From: Porticoccus hydrocarbonoclasticus MCTG13d
GTDB lineage: Bacteria; Pseudomonadota; Gammaproteobacteria; Pseudomonadales; Porticoccaceae
DNA: 64,000 nt
Direction: 5' to 3'
Assembly: GCF_000744735.1 (NCBI RefSeq)
Contig: NZ_JQMM01000001.1
Coordinates: 868,001 to 932,000, forward strand
Notes under the pieces: generated by a model
The model's input: the letters and a program-made list of their open reading frames with translations, nothing else
The model's database searches: none
What the model was told of the DNA's origin: nothing
Shown here: in pieces, positions 17,870 to 28,351 of the stretch
Layout: every line of letters begins with the position of its first letter
How positions within the stretch are numbered: the first letter of the stretch is position 1
Program-made: the position numbers and the translations under genes

Positions 17870-19321
17870 TTAGGTGTTGGGGTTGTAGCGTTTTCTTTCG
17901 CTGGAAGAGGGGATACCCATCCCCTCGCGGTATTTGGCAACAGTGCGTCGGGCAACCTGAATACCCATCTCCTGAAGCAGTGCTGTCAGTTTGTTGTCAC
18001 TGAGGGGCTTGCCCGGATTTTCAGCGCTTACCATTTTTTTCAGCATAGCGCGAATGGCAGTTGATGAACACTCCCCGCCAGCGTCGGTCGAGACGTGGCT
18101 GGAGAAGAAATACTTGAGTTCAAAAACACCCTGCGGTGTGTCGATGTACTTTTGGGTGGTCACCCTCGAAATAGTGGATTCGTGCAGTTCCAGTCGTTCG
18201 GCAATATCTGCCAGCACCATGGGCTTCATCGCCACGGGTCCCTGTTCCAGAAAGCCCTGTTGTAATTCAATGATGCAGCTGGTGACGCGCATCAGGGTGT
18301 CATTGCGGCTTTCCATGCTGCGCAGAAACCATTTGGCCTCCTGGAGGTGATTCTTGAGGAAGGTGTTGTCCTGACTGGAATCGGCTCTGCGAATCAACTG
18401 GGCGTACTGTTGATTGATACTCAGGCGAGGGGTGATGTCCTCATTGAGGGAAACTTTCCAGTGATTATCGACTTTGGTGACCCGAACATCGGGTACCACG
18501 TACTCGATATCATCGTTTCGAATGGCGTCACCGGGGTTGGGAGACAACGTCTGGATTAGCAGGATGGCACCCTCGAGTATCTCGTGGGACAGACCGGTGA
18601 TTTTTTCCATTTGTCGAAAATTGCGCTGTCCAACCAGTTCCAGGTGGTCGGTGACGAGCTGGATGGCCTCGTTAATCAGCGGTGTATCCGGAGAGAACTG
18701 GTTCAGCTGGATCAGAAGACATTCGGCGAGGCTGGTGGCTGCAACACCAGGTGGGTCAAACTGCTGAATGCGGTGCACTACAGCGAGCACTTCATCCAGC
18801 TCAATTTCGTCGTCCAGCGCGGCCCAGATTTCTTCAACCGGTGCCGTCAGCATGCCCCGGCTATCAATTGAATCGATGATTATTTCACCGATCAGGTAAT
18901 CCTTGGGAGACATCGGCGTCAGATTAAGTTGCCAGATCAGGTGGTCCTGAAGCGACTCTGTGACGTTGTGAACGCTGTCAAAGTCCCGTGTGTCCGCACC
19001 GGTGTTTCTAATGGTGGTACTGGGTTGGTAAATATCGTCCCAATTAGCGTCGACTGGCAGGTCAGTGGGTATTTTACTGTCCCATTCACTGCTGTTGAGA
19101 TCACGGGTTGCACTGTCGATATCTTCATTTTTCCCGGTGGCCGTTTCTGCGGCCAGGTTCTCGGATTCTTCGGCAAGCTCAAGCAGTGGGTTATCGTAGA
19201 GGTTCTGCTGGATTTCCTGGTGCAAGTCGAGAGAGGATAATTGCAACAGGCGGATGGCCTGCTGTAGCTGAGGGGTCATCGTCAGCTGCTGGCCGATTTT
19301 CAGTTGCAAGCTGGCTTTCAT
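17870..19321 (-). CDS. rpoN: RNA polymerase sigma-54 factor
   Basis: RpoN directs polymerase to -24/-12 promoters and needs AAA+ activators such as NtrC. The 483 residues are of normal length. Region I is Gln/Leu-rich (LQLKIGQQLTMTPQLQQAIRLL, positions 4-25). An acidic region II follows. The C-terminal DNA-binding domain ends with the RpoN box VARRTVAKYREGM. It heads hpf-ptsN-rapZ-npr. At least one cognate promoter, that of glnA at 6462-6477, is in this window. Confidence 0.97.
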   Translation of the reverse strand: MKASLQLKIGQQLTMTPQLQQAIRLLQLSSLDLHQEIQQNLYDNPLLELAEESENLAAETATGKNEDIDSATRDLNSSEWDSKIPTDLPVDANWDDIYQPSTTIRNTGADTRDFDSVHNVTESLQDHLIWQLNLTPMSPKDYLIGEIIIDSIDSRGMLTAPVEEIWAALDDEIELDEVLAVVHRIQQFDPPGVAATSLAECLLIQLNQFSPDTPLINEAIQLVTDHLELVGQRNFRQMEKITGLSHEILEGAILLIQTLSPNPGDAIRNDDIEYVVPDVRVTKVDNHWKVSLNEDITPRLSINQQYAQLIRRADSSQDNTFLKNHLQEAKWFLRSMESRNDTLMRVTSCIIELQQGFLEQGPVAMKPMVLADIAERLELHESTISRVTTQKYIDTPQGVFELKYFFSSHVSTDAGGECSSTAIRAMLKKMVSAENPGKPLSDNKLTALLQEMGIQVARRTVAKYREGMGIPSSSERKRYNPNT

Positions 19322-19445
19322 GTTATGACTGCGTATAGAGAGTTGTTACGAAAATGTTCACACGGAAAGTGTAGTCTGCCTCCGGGGGGAGAGACAAGCA
19401 AAATGTGTGCCGCTTTGCACAATCGCTGCGCGGTGGTACGTCCCA

Positions 19446-20171
19446 TCAAAGCATAAAGTCTTCGCCGAGATAGATATCCCGTACCTGCTGGTTGGCGACA
19501 ATATCGGTGGCCTGTCCCTCGGCAATAACCTGTCCTTCACCAACGATATAAGCATGTTCGCAGATATCGAGTGTCTCGCGTACGTTGTGGTCTGTGATCA
19601 GGACACCAATACCTATATCGCGTAAATGACGGATGATCTGTTTGATATCGTTGACTGAAATCGGGTCGACCCCGGCAAAGGGTTCGTCCAGAAGAATAAA
19701 GGCTGGCTCAATGGCCAGTGCGCGAGCAATTTCCACTCTGCGACGCTCTCCTCCCGAGAGACTCATGCCAAGGGTGTTGCGGATATGGCTGATATGGAAC
19801 TCCTGGAGCAGCTGTTCCAGCTTTTTCGCTCGCTGTTGTTTGTCGAGATCTTTTCTGGTTTCCAGGATCGCCAGAATATTATTCTCCACGGTCATCTTGC
19901 GAAAAATGGAGGCCTCTTGCGGGAGATAGCCAAGCCCTTTTCGAGCCCTGCCGTGCATGGACAGAGAAGTGATGTCTTCATTATCGATATGAACAGAACC
20001 GCCATCTTGATGAACCAGCCCGACAATCATGTAAAAGCAGGTGGTTTTGCCAGCACCGTTAGGCCCGAGCAATCCCACGATCGCACCGCTTTCGACGGTG
20101 AGGGAGACATCGCGAATCACCGGCCTTCTTTTATAGCTTTTGATCAGGTTTGACGCTTTAAGGATAGCCAT
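19446..20171 (-). CDS. lptB: LPS export ABC ATPase LptB
   Basis: LptB is the cytosolic ATPase that powers LPS extraction from the inner membrane with LptFG (not in this window). The 241 residues show Walker [14 protein letters not shown]-loop near LPQEASIF, signature [15 protein letters not shown], Walker [14 protein letters not shown] and switch His in [10 protein letters not shown]. It begins directly after the lptA stop, in the kdsD-kdsC-lptC-lptA-lptB order, with rpoN 124 nt downstream. Confidence 0.97.
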   Translation of the reverse strand: MAILKASNLIKSYKRRPVIRDVSLTVESGAIVGLLGPNGAGKTTCFYMIVGLVHQDGGSVHIDNEDITSLSMHGRARKGLGYLPQEASIFRKMTVENNILAILETRKDLDKQQRAKKLEQLLQEFHISHIRNTLGMSLSGGERRRVEIARALAIEPAFILLDEPFAGVDPISVNDIKQIIRHLRDIGIGVLITDHNVRETLDICEHAYIVGEGQVIAEGQATDIVANQQVRDIYLGEDFML

Positions 20172-20675
20172 TTAGTTTGCATCCTTTTGCTTGTTGGGTG
20201 GAATGACCATTTGGATTCGCTGGCGGGGATTGTCGCCACTGCTCGCCTTGACTACCTCTGCCTTCAGGTCATAGTTGATTTTTTCACCGGTGATAACGGT
20301 GCCATTTTGCTCAACGCTGGCATTTTTCAGTAGATCAATACGGTCGCTGGCCAGATGGTATTCAATAGTGTCACCCTTGGCGTACATCATGTTGTCGTTG
20401 GGGTTCGGTTGTTGTTGGTAGCGGGCAGGCTTTCCCACGCAGACAATTCGAACGACCTGGTTGTTTGCCGTGTAGACGGTGACCTTGTCCGCGTGGATTT
20501 TGATGGTTCCCTGGGTAATAACGACAGCGCCTTCGTAGATCGTTGTGCCGGTTTTCTCGTATCGTTCGGCTCTGTCCGATTCAATATTGATAGGCTGTTG
20601 TGCGTCGCTGGGTAGCGCCAGACTGGAGGAATGACATGCTGCCAGTAGCAGCAGAATGAATAAATTATGGCGCAC
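20172..20675 (-). CDS. lptA: Periplasmic LPS transport protein LptA
   Basis: LptA forms the periplasmic bridge carrying LPS to the outer membrane. The 167 residues have a signal peptide (MRHNLFILLLLAACHSSSLA) followed by an OstA-type beta-jellyroll domain with PINIESDRAERYEKTGTTIY and IHADKVTVY. The C-terminal tail is Lys/Gln-rich. The Cys in the signal region (LLLAACHSS) could suggest a lipobox, but an LptA lipoprotein would be unusual and a cleavage at SLA-LP is more likely. It overlaps lptC by 11 nt. Confidence 0.93.
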   Translation of the reverse strand: MRHNLFILLLLAACHSSSLALPSDAQQPINIESDRAERYEKTGTTIYEGAVVITQGTIKIHADKVTVYTANNQVVRIVCVGKPARYQQQPNPNDNMMYAKGDTIEYHLASDRIDLLKNASVEQNGTVITGEKINYDLKAEVVKASSGDNPRQRIQMVIPPNKQKDAN

Positions 20676-21246
20676 GGTGAATCCCCTTTACTTTTGATAG
20701 CAGTTTGAATATCTCATCATTAAGATCTGCCCACATGCCTGTGCCAGTGGTCTCTCCCCGAGGTGTTTTAATGGTCACAGGAAGGCCGGTTTCGGCAATA
20801 TTGGTCTCAGGGAATATGGTTAATTTGCTGGTGAGAAATTCATTCTTGCCGCCTTTTTTAACAGATTGCCACGCATAGACCTCACCGGACAGGACAGCCC
20901 GCTCACCCCCGTTGTAGATAGTGCCTTTCTGGGAGGTTACATGCCATGGGGGTGCCTGTTCCGAACCCTCGTTCGGCTCACTGTAAGACACCATGCCGGG
21001 GTTCTCCAGTTCCAGTCGGTTGCCGCGATTAAAGTGGCGTGCCTCCGTGGCTGTGAGGGTGTAAGCCCGGTTGCCATCCCTGTCAAAATTTACCGTATCA
21101 ATATTGTTCATATAACTGTCTGCTTTAGGTAATTCTTCTGCATCGGCGCTTGGCTTGTTCAGAAATACCTCTGGTGGTGACAGCCAGAACAACAGGAAAA
21201 TCCCTGTTGAGGCGAGCAGCATGGCAGTCATCAAAATATTGCGCAT
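20665..21246 (-). CDS. lptC: LPS export bitopic membrane protein LptC
   Basis: LptC joins the LptBFG complex to LptA. From the ATG at 21246 it has 193 residues with one N-terminal membrane anchor (MRNILMTAMLLASTGIFLLF) and a periplasmic LptC domain (NNIDTVNFDRDGNRAYTLTA, then WHVTSQKGTIYNGGERAVLSG). The start at 21246 lies 4 nt after the kdsC stop; the open frame reaches 73 codons further up inside kdsC, but that extension has no anchor-like start. It overlaps lptA by 11 nt. Confidence 0.93.
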   Translation of the reverse strand: MRNILMTAMLLASTGIFLLFWLSPPEVFLNKPSADAEELPKADSYMNNIDTVNFDRDGNRAYTLTATEARHFNRGNRLELENPGMVSYSEPNEGSEQAPPWHVTSQKGTIYNGGERAVLSGEVYAWQSVKKGGKNEFLTSKLTIFPETNIAETGLPVTIKTPRGETTGTGMWADLNDEIFKLLSKVKGIHRAP

Positions 21247-21250
21247 AAGT

Positions 21251-21784
21251 CTAGAGGTAGTCCGTAAAGGTGGATTCCAGTTTATCCTGAGCCTGCAAAA
21301 GCAGCTCGGCCAGTTCCCGGACAGCACCGGCTCCACCGCAGGTGGTGGTCTGCCAGAGTGCGTGTTCAGCAATAATTGGCCGGGCATTTGCCACGGCGGC
21401 CCCCAGCCCCACTCGTCTGATGACAGCCAGGTCGGGAAGATCGTCGCCGAGAAAGGCAATTTCATTCATCTGGTAAGGGTGAGTAACCAGCAAGTCTTCC
21501 AGAGCGGTCAGCTTGTCCTCTCTTCCCTGTACGACAAGGTCGATACCCAGTTCTTCGGCCCGTCTTGCCACCAGTGCTGAAGATCGGCCGGTGATAATGC
21601 CGACTTTGATACCGTTGCGCTGTAACAGTTTGATCCCGAGACCGTCCTGTATATTGAACGATTTCAGTTCCTCTCCATTGTTGCCGTAGTAGAGGCGGCC
21701 ATCGGTCAGGACTCCGTCTACATCCAGTAGCAATAACCGGATTTGACGAGCTCTGCTGGTGATTTTCAGGTTCGGGGCTGACAT
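21251..21784 (-). CDS. kdsC: 3-deoxy-D-manno-octulosonate 8-phosphate phosphatase
   Basis: KdsC removes phosphate from Kdo-8-phosphate to give Kdo for the LPS inner core. The 177 residues are a HAD-superfamily C0-type phosphatase: nucleophile motif LLLDVDGVLTDG near 18-29, GIITGRSSALV for motif II, and AFLGDDLPDLAVIRRVG for the distal Asp motif. It lies 2 nt downstream of kdsD and directly upstream of lptC. Confidence 0.95.
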   Translation of the reverse strand: MSAPNLKITSRARQIRLLLLDVDGVLTDGRLYYGNNGEELKSFNIQDGLGIKLLQRNGIKVGIITGRSSALVARRAEELGIDLVVQGREDKLTALEDLLVTHPYQMNEIAFLGDDLPDLAVIRRVGLGAAVANARPIIAEHALWQTTTCGGAGAVRELAELLLQAQDKLESTFTDYL

Positions 21785-21786
21785 GG

Positions 21787-22758
21787 TTACATGACTCCCG
21801 CGCGCAGGATGTCGTGCATATGGAGAACCCCAATCGGATGGTGGTTGGCGTCTTCAATAACAAGTGCCGTAATTTTATTGTCTTCCATGATTTTTAATGC
21901 CTCAGCCGCGAGCAGTTCCCGATGAACGGCCTTACAGCTGCCCTTGATTAATTGACGGACCGTGCTCTGATTGATATTGATATCGTTATCGACGGCCCGG
22001 CGCAGATCGCCGTCGGTAAATACCCCGACCAATTCTCCCTGGCGGTTAACCACTGTCGTCATGCCAAACCCTTTGGCGGTCATTTCCACGAGGGCTTTTT
22101 TCAGTAGCGCGTCCTCGAACACCCGGGGCAGCTCGTCGCCACTGTGCATGATGGTTTCCACCTTGAGTAGCAGTTTTCGACCGAGCGCACCGCCCGGGTG
22201 GGAAAAAGCGAAGTCCTCGGCGGTAAAACCCCGTGCCTCCAGCAGAGCAATTGCCAGGGCATCACCCATGACCAGCGTTGCCGTAGTGCTGGTGGTAGGT
22301 GCCAATCCCAGAGGGCAGGCCTCACTGGGAACCCGGACATCCAGGTGCGCCTCTGAAGCCTGAGCCAGAATCGAATCCGGGTTGCCGGTCATACTGATCA
22401 GCGGAAGGCCCATACGCTTAATGAGTGGTAGCAGGGTAATGATTTCGGCGGTGGTTCCGGAATTGGATAATGCCAGCACCAGATCAACCCGTGTGATCAT
22501 GCCAAGGTCGCCATGGCTGGCTTCCCCAGGATGAACGAAAAAAGCGGGGGTTCCCGTGCTCGCCAGACTGGCGGCAATCTTCCTGCCGATATGTCCCGAT
22601 TTTCCCATGCCGGTAACAATGACGCGACCTGTACACTGCATGATCAGCTCACAGGCACGGTCAAAAGCTGCATCAATCCGCTCTTCGAGCAGGGTGACGG
22701 CTTCGGCTTCAAGACGGATGGTGCGGCGTGCGGCTTCGGCAAAATTACTGGTGGTCAT
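21787..22758 (-). CDS. kdsD: Arabinose-5-phosphate isomerase KdsD
   Basis: KdsD converts ribulose-5-phosphate to arabinose-5-phosphate, the first committed step toward Kdo. The 323 residues have an N-terminal SIS domain (VTGMGKSGHIGRKIAASLAS; SNSGTTAEI) and two C-terminal CBS domains (from about 205; VFTDGDLRRAVD and VLHMHDILRAGV). SHPGGALGR is also typical of the family. It heads the minus-strand kdsD-kdsC-lptCAB transcript and is divergent from mlaC across 273 nt, where mlaFED normally stand. Confidence 0.96.
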   Translation of the reverse strand: MTTSNFAEAARRTIRLEAEAVTLLEERIDAAFDRACELIMQCTGRVIVTGMGKSGHIGRKIAASLASTGTPAFFVHPGEASHGDLGMITRVDLVLALSNSGTTAEIITLLPLIKRMGLPLISMTGNPDSILAQASEAHLDVRVPSEACPLGLAPTTSTTATLVMGDALAIALLEARGFTAEDFAFSHPGGALGRKLLLKVETIMHSGDELPRVFEDALLKKALVEMTAKGFGMTTVVNRQGELVGVFTDGDLRRAVDNDININQSTVRQLIKGSCKAVHRELLAAEALKIMEDNKITALVIEDANHHPIGVLHMHDILRAGVM

Positions 22759-22906
22759 TGGCTACCCAAAATATTTTGCCAAGTATACCGGCAACGAAGT
22801 AATGCTGTAAGTACTGGCAGTGATCAGGGGGAGGCCATCAGTGCCGCCATGTACCGGGTCTCCAATTGCCTGGCTCTCAAGGATTTCGAAAATAGCGGGG
22901 CAATGG

Positions 22907-22912
22907 TATAGT
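22907..22912 (+). promoter_or_regulatory. Possible -10 element for mlaC-ibaG-murA
   Basis: TATAGT stands 17 nt downstream of TTTCGA (22884-22889), a 3-of-6 match to a -35. It is the best sigma-70-like pair in the 273-nt kdsD/mlaC divergent interval, which shows no coding remnant of mlaF, mlaE or mlaD that I can recognise. Confidence 0.35.
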
Positions 22913-23031
22913 GCATGCCTTTTCAAACCAGCTAATTGGGCACTTGGCTGCGTTGTTGATGTCAAATGGCTGTGGCCGAACAAGGGTCAGCTGTTCAGCC
23001 AGTAGGTCCGAATAACTTGAGGAAAATTGCC

Positions 23032-23691
23032 ATGTACAAAAGGTTGATAAAAACATTGCTTCCCGCACTCGTTGTTCTTTTGTCGGGTCATGCAATTGCT
23101 ACCCAGGCTGCGGATGATGCCGTTACCTCATCGGAACAAAGTCCCCATGAATTAATTGAGACCGTGACCGACGACCTGTTGCAGATGATTGACGAACACC
23201 GCGAGACCTTTGACGATGATCCCCAGGCTTTCTTTGATTCGCTGGATTGTCTGCTGACCCGGGTGATTGATTTCAAGTGGATTGCCAGCAATGTTATGGG
23301 TACCTATCGTGCTGAGGCTACCGATGAACAGCGTGAGATGTTCGTCAAAACCTTTCATCGCGATCTGATTGAAACCTATGGTCGTGGTCTGATTTCCTAT
23401 GGCGATGAAACCATTGTGGTGTTGCCGCCCAAGGAAGATCTTGAAGGTAAGCGCCGGGTTACCGTGGTTCAGGAAATTCGTGGCAAGGATGGGGTCTTTC
23501 CGCTCTATTACTCTATGGCGCTCAATCGTGAAGGCGCGTGGAAAATCACCAACGTTGTGATCAACGGGATCAACCTGGGTAAAACGTTCCGCAACCAGTT
23601 TGCCCAGAGAGCCGAAAAGTATGATGGCAATATCGATCAGGTCATAGCTAATTGGTCCGCTCCTTCAGATGTCATTAAAAGTGAGGGGTAA
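23032..23691 (+). CDS. mlaC: Periplasmic phospholipid-binding protein MlaC (Ttg2D family)
   Basis: MlaC shuttles phospholipids between the outer-membrane MlaA complex and the inner-membrane MlaFEDB transporter. From the ATG at 23032 (TTGAGGAAAATTGCC upstream) it has 219 residues: signal peptide MYKRLIKTLLPALVVLLSGHA with cleavage near ATQA-AD, then the Tol_Tol_Ttg2 domain with VTDDLLQMIDEHRETF, WIASNVMG and WKITNVVINGINLGKTFRNQF. The C-terminus is complete. Directly downstream is ibaG, whereas mlaB is expected there, and mlaFED are missing upstream; the gene itself looks intact. Confidence 0.93.
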   Translation: MYKRLIKTLLPALVVLLSGHAIATQAADDAVTSSEQSPHELIETVTDDLLQMIDEHRETFDDDPQAFFDSLDCLLTRVIDFKWIASNVMGTYRAEATDEQREMFVKTFHRDLIETYGRGLISYGDETIVVLPPKEDLEGKRRVTVVQEIRGKDGVFPLYYSMALNREGAWKITNVVINGINLGKTFRNQFAQRAEKYDGNIDQVIANWSAPSDVIKSEG

Positions 23692-23694
23692 CCC

Positions 23695-23928
23695 ATGACC
23701 CCCGATGATGTTCAGGTGCTCCTGCAAAATGCCTTGGCCGATTGTGATATCACCGTGAGTGGCGCTGGTAGCCACTTTGATATCCAGGTCGTTGGCGAAT
23801 TATTTTCCGGACTCCGCCCGGTACAGCGGCAACAAAAAATCTATGCCGTGCTTCAGCAACACATAGCCGAAGGTGCTATTCACGCGGTAAATATCAAAAC
23901 CTATACGCCGGATGAAGTTAGCAAATAA
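23695..23928 (+). CDS. ibaG: BolA family protein IbaG
   Basis: The 77-residue protein has the BolA fold and is placed like E. coli IbaG (YrbA), next to murA. BolA-type proteins pair with monothiol glutaredoxins to bind Fe-S clusters. The C-terminal HAVNIKTYTPDEV motif matches the invariant BolA region including the His, and SHFDIQVVGELFSGLRPVQRQQ holds the core. It starts 3 nt after the mlaC stop, so the two are cotranscribed. Confidence 0.9.
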   Translation: MTPDDVQVLLQNALADCDITVSGAGSHFDIQVVGELFSGLRPVQRQQKIYAVLQQHIAEGAIHAVNIKTYTPDEVSK

Positions 23929-23999
23929 GCCCGCGCCGGTTTCCTTCACCAATTTCAGCTCAAACTGGCCACTGCCTTGCTGAATCACAAGGGTTTTGA

Positions 24000-25265
<1,266 letters not shown>

Positions 25266-25318
25266 TCCCGGTCGAGCGTTTTCCTCAAGTAACCAGTTGC
25301 ATAAACAATGTGAGTGCC

Positions 25319-25951
25319 ATGCAAATTACCATTGCCCTGACCAAGGGACGTATTCTGGAAGAAACCCTGCCTTTACTGGCGGAAGTCGGTATTGCACCTC
25401 TGGAAGACATCAGTGCCAGCCGCAAGCTTCTGTTTGATACCAGTAGATCCGATGTGCGATTACTGGTATTGCGCGGTTCGGATGTTCCAACTTATGTGCA
25501 GTTTGGGGCAGCGGATTTGGGTGTGTCGGGAAAAGACACCCTCCTGGAGCATGGCGGTGACGGGCTCTATGAGCCGCTGGACTTGGGAATCGCCCGCTGT
25601 CGTATGATGACTGCGGCAGTGGCTGGGGTAGCGGCTGGCTCAGGGCGTATCCGGGTCGCTACCAAATACGTTAATGTGGCCCGCCGTTTTTATGCCGAAC
25701 AGGGTCGTCAAGCGGATATCATAAAACTCTACGGTGCCATGGAGCTGGCTCCGATCATGGCCCTGGCGGATGAGATTGTCGATATTGTGGATACCGGCAA
25801 TACGCTTCGGGCCAATGGCCTGGAGGCCCGGGAGTTTATTGCTGACATCAGTTCCCGGCTAATTGTGAACAAGGCCGCCATGAAGATGAAGCACCGATTG
25901 CTGCAAGATATCGTAGACCGTCTGACGGAAGCGGTGAAGAAGGTCCGATGA
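25319..25951 (+). CDS. hisG: ATP phosphoribosyltransferase, short form HisG
   Basis: HisG catalyses the first step of histidine synthesis, joining ATP and PRPP. With 210 residues it is the short catalytic form that lacks the regulatory C-terminal domain and needs HisZ, which is not in this window. [43 protein letters not shown] and the PRPP loop [17 protein letters not shown] are visible. I start at ATG 25319; GTG 25310 is possible but neither has a clear ribosome site. The stop overlaps the hisD start by 4 nt. Confidence 0.95.
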   Translation: MQITIALTKGRILEETLPLLAEVGIAPLEDISASRKLLFDTSRSDVRLLVLRGSDVPTYVQFGAADLGVSGKDTLLEHGGDGLYEPLDLGIARCRMMTAAVAGVAAGSGRIRVATKYVNVARRFYAEQGRQADIIKLYGAMELAPIMALADEIVDIVDTGNTLRANGLEAREFIADISSRLIVNKAAMKMKHRLLQDIVDRLTEAVKKVR

Positions 25952-27267
25952 CGATGCAAAGTGAACCCATCAGTATCCTGCAGTTGTCTACCGCAGATAG
26001 CTGTTTCGACGACCGGCTGACTGAATTGCTGGCGTGGGAGAATGTATCAGATCAAAAGGTTGAGCAGATCGTTGGTGATATTCTGGCGGCTGTGCGCCAG
26101 CGCGGTGATCAGGCTTTGATTGAATTTACCAATCGCTTTGACGCCCGGGATGTCGGTGATGTCCGGGAGCTCGAAATTCCTCCCGACGTTGTTTCCGAAG
26201 CATTGGCCGGTCTCCCCGCAGCTGAGCGCGATGCACTGGATTTGGCGGCGGAACGAATTCGCCGTTATCACCAGCACCAGAAGCAGGCCTCCTGGCACTA
26301 CCGGGAAGAGGACGGCACCCTGTTGGGGCAGCAGATCACCGCACTGGACCGGGTGGGCATTTATGTGCCCGGGGGCAAAGCCAGCTATCCGTCGTCGGTT
26401 CTGATGAATGCTCTGCCCGCCCGGGTGGCCGGCGTTAACGAGATTATCATGGTGGTGCCCGCGCCGGGTGGTGAACTGAATCCGCTGGTGCTCGCTGCGG
26501 CAGCGATTGCCGGAGTTGATCGCCTGTTTACACTGGGCGGCGCTCAGGCCATTGGTGCATTGGCCTATGGTACGGAAACCGTGCCTCGGGTGGACAAGAT
26601 TGTAGGGCCGGGCAATATCTTTGTTGCCACGGCCAAGCGAGCTGTGTTCGGAGCCGTGGGTCTGGACATGGTGGCGGGGCCCTCGGAAATTCTGGTGGTT
26701 TGCGATGGTCAGACAAACCCGGACTGGATCGCTATGGATCTGTTTTCCCAGGCTGAACACGACGAAGAAGCTCAGGCCATCCTGATCAGTCCGGATATGG
26801 ATTTCCTTGAACAGGTAAAAACCAGTATTGGCAAGTTGCTGCCCACCATGGAGCGGGCATCGATTATTCGTGCGTCACTCGAGAGGCGCGGTGCCCTGAT
26901 CGCGGTAGCGGACATGACGGATGCACTGGCGTTGATTAACCGCATTGCTCCCGAGCATCTAGAGCTATCTGTGGCGAGCCCCGAAGACTGGTTGCCGGGT
27001 ATTCGGCATGCAGGAGCTATCTTTATGGGTCGTTATACCGCAGAGGCGGTGGGTGATTATTGTGCCGGTCCCAACCATGTCCTGCCGACCTCCATGACAG
27101 CCCGTTTTTCCTCGCCGCTGGGTGTTTATGATTTTCAAAAGCGCAGTTCACTGATTATGTGTTCCGCCGAAGGTGCTTCGACATTGGGGAAAACTGCGTC
27201 GGTGCTGGCCCGGGGGGAAAGCCTGACAGCCCACGCCCGCTCTGCCGAATATCGTATCAAGTCATGA
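25948..27267 (+). CDS. hisD: Histidinol dehydrogenase
   Basis: HisD performs the last two oxidations of histidine synthesis (histidinol to histidine) with NAD+ and Zn2+. The 439 residues include [45 protein letters not shown], the active-site [14 protein letters not shown] and the C-terminal [12 protein letters not shown]. These cover the Zn ligands and catalytic Glu/His pair known in the family. ATGA overlap with hisG and an 11-nt gap to hisC indicate an operon. Confidence 0.97.
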   Translation: MTMQSEPISILQLSTADSCFDDRLTELLAWENVSDQKVEQIVGDILAAVRQRGDQALIEFTNRFDARDVGDVRELEIPPDVVSEALAGLPAAERDALDLAAERIRRYHQHQKQASWHYREEDGTLLGQQITALDRVGIYVPGGKASYPSSVLMNALPARVAGVNEIIMVVPAPGGELNPLVLAAAAIAGVDRLFTLGGAQAIGALAYGTETVPRVDKIVGPGNIFVATAKRAVFGAVGLDMVAGPSEILVVCDGQTNPDWIAMDLFSQAEHDEEAQAILISPDMDFLEQVKTSIGKLLPTMERASIIRASLERRGALIAVADMTDALALINRIAPEHLELSVASPEDWLPGIRHAGAIFMGRYTAEAVGDYCAGPNHVLPTSMTARFSSPLGVYDFQKRSSLIMCSAEGASTLGKTASVLARGESLTAHARSAEYRIKS

Positions 27268-27277
27268 TGGTAACCCC

Positions 27278-28342
27278 GTGAGTAGCCCTTTCTGGAGTGA
27301 TATTGTTGCAAGGCTGGATCCCTATGTACCCGGGGAGCAGCCTAAGCTGGCCAACCTGACCAAGTTGAACACCAATGAAAACCCCTATGGACCGTCACCC
27401 CGGGTTCTGGAAGCCATCGCCGGAGAGTTGGGGGATAGCCTTCGCCTCTACCCTGACCCTAGCGGTACATTACTCAGACAGGCGGTGGCAGATTACTATG
27501 GTGTTGATCTGGCTCAGGTGTTCCTGGGCAACGGTTCAGATGAGGTGCTGGCCCATATTTTTCAGGCACTGCTCAAGCACGAGGAACCGGTTCTTTTCCC
27601 GGATATCACCTACAGTTTTTACCCCGTCTACTGCGGTCTGTATCAGGTGAATTATCAACGGATACCGCTGGGCAGCGATTACCGCATTCAGGTGGCGGAC
27701 TACCTGTGCAGTAATGGCGGCATTATCTTTCCCAATCCGAACGCGCCCACCGGGATACTACTGTCGTTGCCGGAAATTGAATGGTTGCTGAAAAAAAATC
27801 AGCGGTCGGTTTTGATAGTGGATGAAGCCTACATTGATTTTGGCGGAGAGACAGCGGTTTCCCTGGTCGGGCGTTATCCCAATCTGCTTGTGACTCAGAC
27901 GCTGTCAAAATCGCGCTCACTGGCTGGCCTACGGATCGGTTTTGCTATCGGCGATGTTGCTCTGATCGAGGCGTTGGAGCGTGTGAAGAACAGTTTTAAC
28001 TCCTACCCGCTCAGTCGTCTTGCCATTGTTGGAGGCGCTGCGGCCTTCGCCGATGAGGACTATTTCCGCGAGGTCTGCGAGCAGGTTGTTCGTAGTCGTG
28101 AAACGTTGGCCTCTGGCCTGAAATCACTGGGTTTTGAGGTGCTGCCATCCTCCGCGAACTTTCTGCTGGCGACCTGCCCGTCCCGGGATGCAGTCGAGCT
28201 TGCGGCGCGATTACGTGAAAAGGGTATTATTGTTCGTCACTTCAGGCAGCCAAGAATAGAACAGTTTTTGCGGATTACTATTGGCACAACCGAGCAAAAC
28301 CGTCGGCTGTTGGATGTTTTGGTCGAATTGCTCAAACAGTAA
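27278..28342 (+). CDS. hisC: Histidinol-phosphate aminotransferase
   Basis: HisC is a PLP fold-type I aminotransferase making histidinol phosphate. The 354 residues show [12 protein letters not shown] near the N-terminus, [16 protein letters not shown] and the PLP-binding Lys in [17 protein letters not shown]. Translation begins at GTG 27278. The gene ends 9 nt from the convergent degS with no obvious terminator, so the two transcripts probably run into each other. Confidence 0.96.
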   Translation: MSSPFWSDIVARLDPYVPGEQPKLANLTKLNTNENPYGPSPRVLEAIAGELGDSLRLYPDPSGTLLRQAVADYYGVDLAQVFLGNGSDEVLAHIFQALLKHEEPVLFPDITYSFYPVYCGLYQVNYQRIPLGSDYRIQVADYLCSNGGIIFPNPNAPTGILLSLPEIEWLLKKNQRSVLIVDEAYIDFGGETAVSLVGRYPNLLVTQTLSKSRSLAGLRIGFAIGDVALIEALERVKNSFNSYPLSRLAIVGGAAAFADEDYFREVCEQVVRSRETLASGLKSLGFEVLPSSANFLLATCPSRDAVELAARLREKGIIVRHFRQPRIEQFLRITIGTTEQNRRLLDVLVELLKQ

Positions 28343-28351
28343 TTCCTGGAG

